Shown here one piece after another: positions 6,601 to 9,668 of a stretch of DNA of 9,668 nt. Within the stretch, counting starts at the first letter, position 1. Every line of letters begins with the position of its first letter. Location: the NCBI GenBank assembly GCA_005879675.1, contig VBJE01000093.1, forward strand, positions 1-9,668, read 5' to 3'. Under the pieces are notes generated by a model. That model had not been told where the DNA came from, did not search any database, and was given only the letters and a program-made list of their open reading frames with translations. The stretch comes from Chloroflexota bacterium (GTDB taxonomy: Bacteria; Chloroflexota; Dormibacteria; Dormibacterales; Dormibacteraceae). A program made the translations under genes and the position numbers.

Positions 6601-8439
6601 CGACATGAGCGGGTCCTTGACGACCGGCATCATGCTGTCCGAGCCGGCGGGGATGAACCGCGCCTTGTTGGGGTCGAAGAGGTCCTGGTTGACCTGGACG
6701 CCGTAGAAGGCCGCCTTGTCAAGCGCCGTCGGCACGTAGCCGGTGGAGTTGTACTCGAGCCTGAGATCCGAACCCAGGCCAAGCAGAAAGATGTCGCGGA
6801 GGATCGCGCCATTTGCGTCGTAGCCGACGACCTCCGCGATCTGAGCCACCTTGCGCCGGCCGTCCGGCATGCGCGCCTGGTGGACGATCAGGTTGACGGC
6901 GGAAGCGATCTGCGCCCGCACGGCCTCGAACGGGATGTCGATCGAGGCCATCATCACCATCGTCTCCAGGCGCGACAGGGCGTCGCGTGCAGAGTTCGAG
7001 TGAATGGTCGACATCGAGCCGTCGTGGCCGGTGTTCATCGCTTGCAGCATGTCGAGCGCCTCGGAGCCGCGCACCTCTCCGACGAGGATGCGGTCGGGGC
7101 GCATCCGGAGGCTGTTGCGCAGCAGCTGGCGGATCGTCAGCTCGCCCTTGCCCTCCACGTTGGGCGGCCGGTGCTCGAGGGCGATGACGTGCGGGTGGTC
7201 GATCTGCAGCTCGGCGGCGTCCTCGATGGTGATCACCCGCTGGTTGTGCGGGATGAAACGGGCGATCACGTTCAGCGTCGTGGTCTTGCCGGAGCCGGTG
7301 CCGCCCGAGACGAGGATGTTCATGCGGCCCAGCACCGCAGCCTGCAAGAACTCCGCCATCGCGGGGCTGAGGCTGCCCTCGTGCTTCAGGTCCTCAATGC
7401 CGAGAACCGCGTCCTTGAACTTGCGGATGGTGAGCGCCGGGCCGTGAATCGCGGCCGGCCGGATGATGGCGTTGACACGGCTTCCGTCCGGCAGGCGGGC
7501 GTCGACCATCGGGTTGAGGCCGTCGATGTGGCGGCCGGTCGTTGCGACCATGCGCCTGATCGTCTCGAGCAGCTGGTTCTCGTCCTCGAAGCGGACCTCG
7601 GCCTTGGTCAGGACGCCGCGGCGCTCGATGAAGATCTGGTCGGGACCGTTGACCATGATCTCGCTCACCGAGCGGTCGTGGAGCAGGCCATCGAGCGGGC
7701 CGTAGCCGACGGCGGCGCGAAGGATGATGTCGGCGAGGGCCGACTTCTCTTGCGGGTTGAGGGTGATGTTGTCGTCCAGCAGGAAGCGGTCGAGGTGCGT
7801 GCGCACCGCGCGCGAGAAAGCGATCGTGTCGCCGGTCGTCAGACCGACGTCGCGGATCAGCGCCAGGCGGTCGCGAAAATCGTTGGCGAGCTTGTTGAGG
7901 TCCCGGCCCTGGCGGGCGGCGGCCTCGAGGAGGTCTGAGCGACGACGTCTCGGCGTGCCGGGCGGGGGTGGCGGCGCCGAGGCGGCCGCGACGGTCCAGG
8001 TGTCGACGAACTGCGTGTCCAGCAGCGAGGCCGCCACCGCGACCGCGGGGATGACCTTCTGCACCTCCGGCAGCCGGATCTTGATCGAGATGCCTTCGGC
8101 GTAAGGCTGCACGCTGGGCTCGATGTAGGCCGCGATCCACTCGCCGTCGCGAAAGCGCAGGATCGCCTTGCGGCCGGTGCTCGCGTCGCCCGGGTCATCC
8201 TCCAGGTTCGGGTCTTCGACGGACCCGAAGACCACGTACTTGATGTCGCGTGTAGGGACGAACCGCGCTCGCGACGGGTCATGCTGCGAGTAGAGCGGAA
8301 ATCCCTCGCCGGCGATCGTGCGCGCGTCGGACTCCCCGTCCTCGAGTCCGCCGTCCAGCCTGTGGACCACGGCCTTGAGCCGGCGCGGGCGGGTATCGTC
8401 GGGTTGGCCTGGCGGGAGTACGGTCGTGACCTCGCTCAT
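3631..8439 (-). CDS. cpaF: CpaF/TadA-type pilus ATPase fused to adenylate cyclase, STAND-like ATPase and TPR-like tail
   Basis: One open frame of 1602 codons from ATG 8439. Residues about 20-130 form a beta-rich module resembling DUF6982 (VPTRDIKYVVFG and a second FRDGEW half). Residues about 160-590 are a full CpaF/TadA-type secretion ATPase with Walker A GGTGSGKT (Lys385), Asp box TIEDAAELQ (404-412), Walker B ILVGEVRG (Glu455) and His box GHDGSMSTIH (471-480). This part would power Tad pilus assembly at the inner membrane face. A proline-rich linker follows at 679-732, then a winged-helix-like segment (817-862). Residues 898-1035 are a class III cyclase with metal aspartates 906 (FTDVEEST) and 950 (GLGDGF), substrate-selecting Lys946 and Asp1002, and Asn1009/Arg1013 (VNVAAR). 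It is predicted to be active and to make cAMP. About 1078-1400 is an AAA_16/STAND-like domain with Walker B LLIVLDN (Asp1226) but a Walker A reading GAPGIGAS, with Ala1114 where lysine belongs. The tail at about 1460-1590 is TPR-like. A normal CpaF is about 450-550 residues. It converges on tadG with nine bases between stops. Confidence 0.95.
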   Translation of the reverse strand: MSEVTTVLPPGQPDDTRPRRLKAVVHRLDGGLEDGESDARTIAGEGFPLYSQHDPSRARFVPTRDIKYVVFGSVEDPNLEDDPGDASTGRKAILRFRDGEWIAAYIEPSVQPYAEGISIKIRLPEVQKVIPAVAVAASLLDTQFVDTWTVAAASAPPPPPGTPRRRRSDLLEAAARQGRDLNKLANDFRDRLALIRDVGLTTGDTIAFSRAVRTHLDRFLLDDNITLNPQEKSALADIILRAAVGYGPLDGLLHDRSVSEIMVNGPDQIFIERRGVLTKAEVRFEDENQLLETIRRMVATTGRHIDGLNPMVDARLPDGSRVNAIIRPAAIHGPALTIRKFKDAVLGIEDLKHEGSLSPAMAEFLQAAVLGRMNILVSGGTGSGKTTTLNVIARFIPHNQRVITIEDAAELQIDHPHVIALEHRPPNVEGKGELTIRQLLRNSLRMRPDRILVGEVRGSEALDMLQAMNTGHDGSMSTIHSNSARDALSRLETMVMMASIDIPFEAVRAQIASAVNLIVHQARMPDGRRKVAQIAEVVGYDANGAILRDIFLLGLGSDLRLEYNSTGYVPTALDKAAFYGVQVNQDLFDPNKARFIPAGSDSMMPVVKDPLMSGQGKTENVVRQVVVVPFSSERPAPATPPVTHGSATQMVAQTPEIQEEMRKLIDAARSAVADLQAVAPPPAEAPPAAPSPPIGQGPTPPPLSPVVYPTPPAPAYPAEPTTPLPVLYASPPDGGQGQQALEAATAMARATTALGQLAAASSGFSGVLPTVTAREGSGGPAGASRRIQAVIETMITRRGLSLRLAPALTDSFEGAELKASDYAKENKISKDSAGRELRLATEAGLLQAVRYPQGEAGFRASQGLLREIAEGLGQPINAAAPLTAETIIGSLAVGQTEGTVTIMFTDVEESTRLLSTRGFTASHEIMKAYETIIEDRVAQHAGRRIKGLGDGFMISFGSSRHGVECALDIQQAITEYSKQNPERKLRIRIGLNTGEVVEEAGDIFGAAVNVAARVAGKAKGGEILVSEIVRQLVGPVSEMKFEFRGRYKLKGFPDRWRLHEVTAGEVKDARRVLTSANGFVDREQERLDIRMVLDRAATGNGSLIFLTGAPGIGASRLASEVAGEASAKGWLVLGGRSLENHGVPYGPFREVLQAAVAATPAKALVEAAGHHGPLLAALVPSLQQKARGIAAAHDMPADRVREQLFKAVYEFLSGIQGAKPLLIVLDNLQWADQASVLLLRDLALRINSSRMVLLGTYWDSELDSGRPFATTLSRLLKRRRAQRIVLGRLSDHSVDRMISGLTETPLTAVQLAGIEAATEGNPLFVEQSLHYLSESETMLGGAARAHASYTEEDLELAQSVRGLIGRRIQRLSEPAQRMLVAAGVIGHDFDIPLLEAFGELSGHELRDALDEATRGHFLVAAGKDMYRFAHDLVRQRVLAALPLPRLQAYHLAVADTLERVYGKAAHDHSAEIGYHLYQAGTAADGARTAAYLTDAATKALSIGGFEEVLRLVDSALQLLPADRTRERAAALASRASALWGLGRLEDAKAAWRGAVQRYEELGDTKAAAAMHRRIAHLEARGEVHETNGAAPSDVVVAQQVVS

Positions 8440-8509
8440 GTCACTCGAGCCGGGTCGGATGCTAGCACCGGGTTTCGACCGTGCCTCTTCCTTAAATGAC
8501 AGAGGTTCA
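8440..8509. other. Intergenic region upstream of the CpaF-cyclase fusion gene
   Basis: Seventy bases lie between the response-regulator stop and the fusion-gene ATG, both on the minus strand. Just after the regulator stop there is a small inverted repeat, CCTCT (8484-8488) and AGAGG (8501-8505), around an A/T-rich loop. It has no T tract on the minus strand, so it is at best a weak terminator or attenuator. A TAGCAT hexamer on the minus strand (8459-8464) could be a -10 box, but I found no matching -35 hexamer. The only Shine-Dalgarno-like bases before the ATG are a weak GAG about seven bases upstream. The fusion gene may be co-transcribed with the regulator. Confidence 0.35.
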
Positions 8510-9502
8510 TCACCTGAATCGCTCCGGTGGGCGCCGCCGGTCGAGGACCCACTTCGAGCCGGGCATGCGCTTGGCGACGCCCTTGACCTCCGACGCGCGC
8601 GCGGCCACCGCCGCGGGGCTGCTGTAGCTGCCCGGCTCGGCGATGACGATGCCGATCGACACCGAGACCAGGGGCGTGCGCAGCATGGCGCCGTTGCGCT
8701 CCTCGGACTCGATCCATCCGCGGTCCCGGTCGACGGGGTCGTACAGCGCTGGAATCGCCTCGTCGAATCGCCGCGTGATCTCGGTCGCGATCACCTCGGC
8801 CAGGCTCGGCTCGGTGAGGATCACGAAGTCGTCGCCGCCGACATGACCGGCGAAGTGCTGGCCGGAGTGGTGCTCTTCGAGCACCTCGAGGATGATCGTG
8901 GCAAGCGTCTTGATGACGTCGTCGCCGCGCAGGAAGCCGTAGTGGTCGTTGTAGCTCTTGAAGGCGTCGATGTCCGGGTACAGCACGGCGAACCTGCTGT
9001 GCTGGACGAGCCGGCGGCTGATCTCGCGCAGGATGTCGGCGTTGCCGCTCATCCCTGTCAGCGGGCTCAGCCCGCGCGCAGTGGTCGAGCGCGTCATGAC
9101 CGCGCGCAGTCGAGCCACGAGCTCTTCCGGGATGAACGGCTTGGTGACGTAGTCGTCCGCGCCCGACAGCAGATGCTCGACCTTGTCCTTCAGCGAGTCG
9201 CGGACGGTGAGGAAGACGACGGGGATGAGGCGTGTCCGGAAGTCTTCGCGCAGCGCGGCCATGATCTGGTCGCCCGTGGTCTCGCCCAGCATCAGGTCGA
9301 GGAGGATGATGTCGGGCCGCCACTCCACCGCCGCCTCGTGCGCGGCAAGTCCGTCGCTCACGGTCACGACCTCGAATCCCGCCCGCTCGAGCACGCGCTT
9401 GACGAGGCGGAGCACCTGGTCGTCGTCGTCGACCACCAGCGCGATGTCGCGGTGGACAAGGGCCGAGTGGGGCGCGGTGTCGGGCTTGTGCGTGACCGTC
9501 AT
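8510..9502 (-). CDS. Response regulator with receiver and GGDEF (diguanylate cyclase) domains
   Basis: A 330-residue cytoplasmic protein of PleD/WspR-like layout. A receiver domain fills about residues 18-135: acidic cluster DDDD (25-28), phosphoacceptor Asp69 in ILLDLMLG, the switch threonine Thr99 (FLTVRD) and Lys121 (VTKPF). A GGDEF domain follows at about 150-318. Its metal-binding strand reads YPDIDAFKSYNDHYGF (175-190), and the signature loop is GGDDF at 222-226 in the context FAGHVGGDDF. This is a subfamily variant of GG[DE]EF. The product would be c-di-GMP, made when Asp69 is phosphorylated. No RxxD inhibitory site stands at the expected place; the residues there are SGQH. The ATG at 9502 overlaps the upstream stop in ATGA, and no Shine-Dalgarno sequence is apparent, so translation is probably coupled to the DHp protein. 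A cognate phosphodonor role for that neighbour is an inference from this overlap. Confidence 0.95.
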   Translation of the reverse strand: MTVTHKPDTAPHSALVHRDIALVVDDDDQVLRLVKRVLERAGFEVVTVSDGLAAHEAAVEWRPDIILLDLMLGETTGDQIMAALREDFRTRLIPVVFLTVRDSLKDKVEHLLSGADDYVTKPFIPEELVARLRAVMTRSTTARGLSPLTGMSGNADILREISRRLVQHSRFAVLYPDIDAFKSYNDHYGFLRGDDVIKTLATIILEVLEEHHSGQHFAGHVGGDDFVILTEPSLAEVIATEITRRFDEAIPALYDPVDRDRGWIESEERNGAMLRTPLVSVSIGIVIAEPGSYSSPAAVAARASEVKGVAKRMPGSKWVLDRRRPPERFR

Positions 9503-9668
9503 GCCGGGCCGGCCGGCCGCGGAAGCTTGTCCGTGAGCGCGATCGCGCGCTCGGCCGCTGACCGGATCTCCTGAATGTCCGCCTTGACCGCCTCCGGGTC
9601 GCCGGTCTCATCGGCGATGAGCTCGCTGTAATTGACGATCACCGCGAGCAGGTTGCGAAACTCGTGGA
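9499..9668 (-). CDS. Histidine-kinase-type DHp domain protein, partial (N-terminus beyond right edge)
   Basis: The last 55 codons of a protein that enters from the right edge. It starts in the window with the H-box HEFRNLLAVIVNYSELI, in which the first visible residue is the likely phosphoacceptor histidine. A second helix follows (IQEIRSAAERAIALTDKL), resembling a HisKA dimerisation and histidine phosphotransfer domain of the HDFNNLL type. The protein then ends after a short proline-rich tail (PRPAGPA) and TGA at 9501-9499. The catalytic HATPase_c domain that normally follows the DHp domain is absent, and the stop overlaps the regulator's ATG by four bases. It may be a phosphotransferase, a kinase with a different domain order, or a sensor that needs a partner kinase. 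The unseen N-terminus prevents a choice. The domain call rests on helix and H-box similarity only. Confidence 0.75.
   Translation of the reverse strand, partial: HEFRNLLAVIVNYSELIADETGDPEAVKADIQEIRSAAERAIALTDKLPRPAGPA

Noticed and set aside
5990..6640. A split of the fusion gene into separate cpaF and cyclase genes
   Set aside because: No stop codon interrupts the frame, and the linker has the normal composition of an interdomain tether. An internal start (for example at Met794) cannot be ruled out, but it is not needed.
6508..7938. A 476-codon open frame on the plus strand inside the CpaF fusion gene
   Set aside because: It lies antisense to a strongly conserved ATPase region. Its translation is rich in Arg, Asp, Val and His without a recognisable motif, as expected for a reverse-frame shadow in high-GC DNA.
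8318..9574. Long open frames on both strands (plus 8318-9574, minus 8436-9611) over the response regulator
   Set aside because: The receiver and GGDEF motifs are all in the minus frame 8510-9502. The others have arginine-rich or otherwise biased shadow translations.

Overview
The window is a very GC-rich, gene-dense bacterial segment. Starts are ATG, GTG and TTG, genes overlap or nearly touch, and no gap between genes exceeds about 70 bases. Neither the GC content nor the gene set fixes the phylum. Soil lineages of the Chloroflexota/Dormibacterota or Actinomycetota type would fit, but that is inference. I saw no RNA genes, insertion sequences, CRISPR arrays or phage genes.

The left 3.6 kb is part of a Tad/Flp (tight adherence) pilus locus. 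The first gene, on the minus strand and cut by the left edge, is a CpaB/RcpC-type SAF-domain protein. Diverging from it on the plus strand is a compact three-gene unit: two tandem TadE-like pseudopilins that overlap by four bases, then a large TadG-like secreted or anchored protein five bases downstream.

From 3631 to the right edge everything is on the minus strand. The dominant gene (3631-8439) encodes one unbroken 1602-residue protein. Its N-terminal third is a complete CpaF/TadA-type secretion ATPase, preceded by a small beta-rich module. A proline-rich linker and a winged-helix-like segment follow. The C-terminal half is a class III adenylate cyclase, an AAA_16/STAND-like ATPase domain and a helical TPR-like tail. 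The cyclase keeps every catalytic residue I can identify. The STAND-like domain has alanine in place of the Walker A lysine. This joins the pilus motor and a cAMP-type signalling protein in one chain, and it is the most unusual thing in the window.

Upstream of it in the same direction are a PleD-like response regulator with a receiver and a GGDEF domain (8510-9502) and, overlapping that by four bases, the 3' end of a protein with a histidine-kinase-type DHp helix pair (9499-9668). The DHp protein stops right after the dimerisation domain and lacks the usual ATPase domain there. The likely reading is a signalling module (phosphotransfer, c-di-GMP and cAMP) encoded next to the pilus motor, with the motor itself carrying the cAMP part. 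The remaining Tad genes (flp, cpaE, tadB, tadC, prepilin peptidase) are not visible and would be expected outside the window, probably to the left beyond cpaB.
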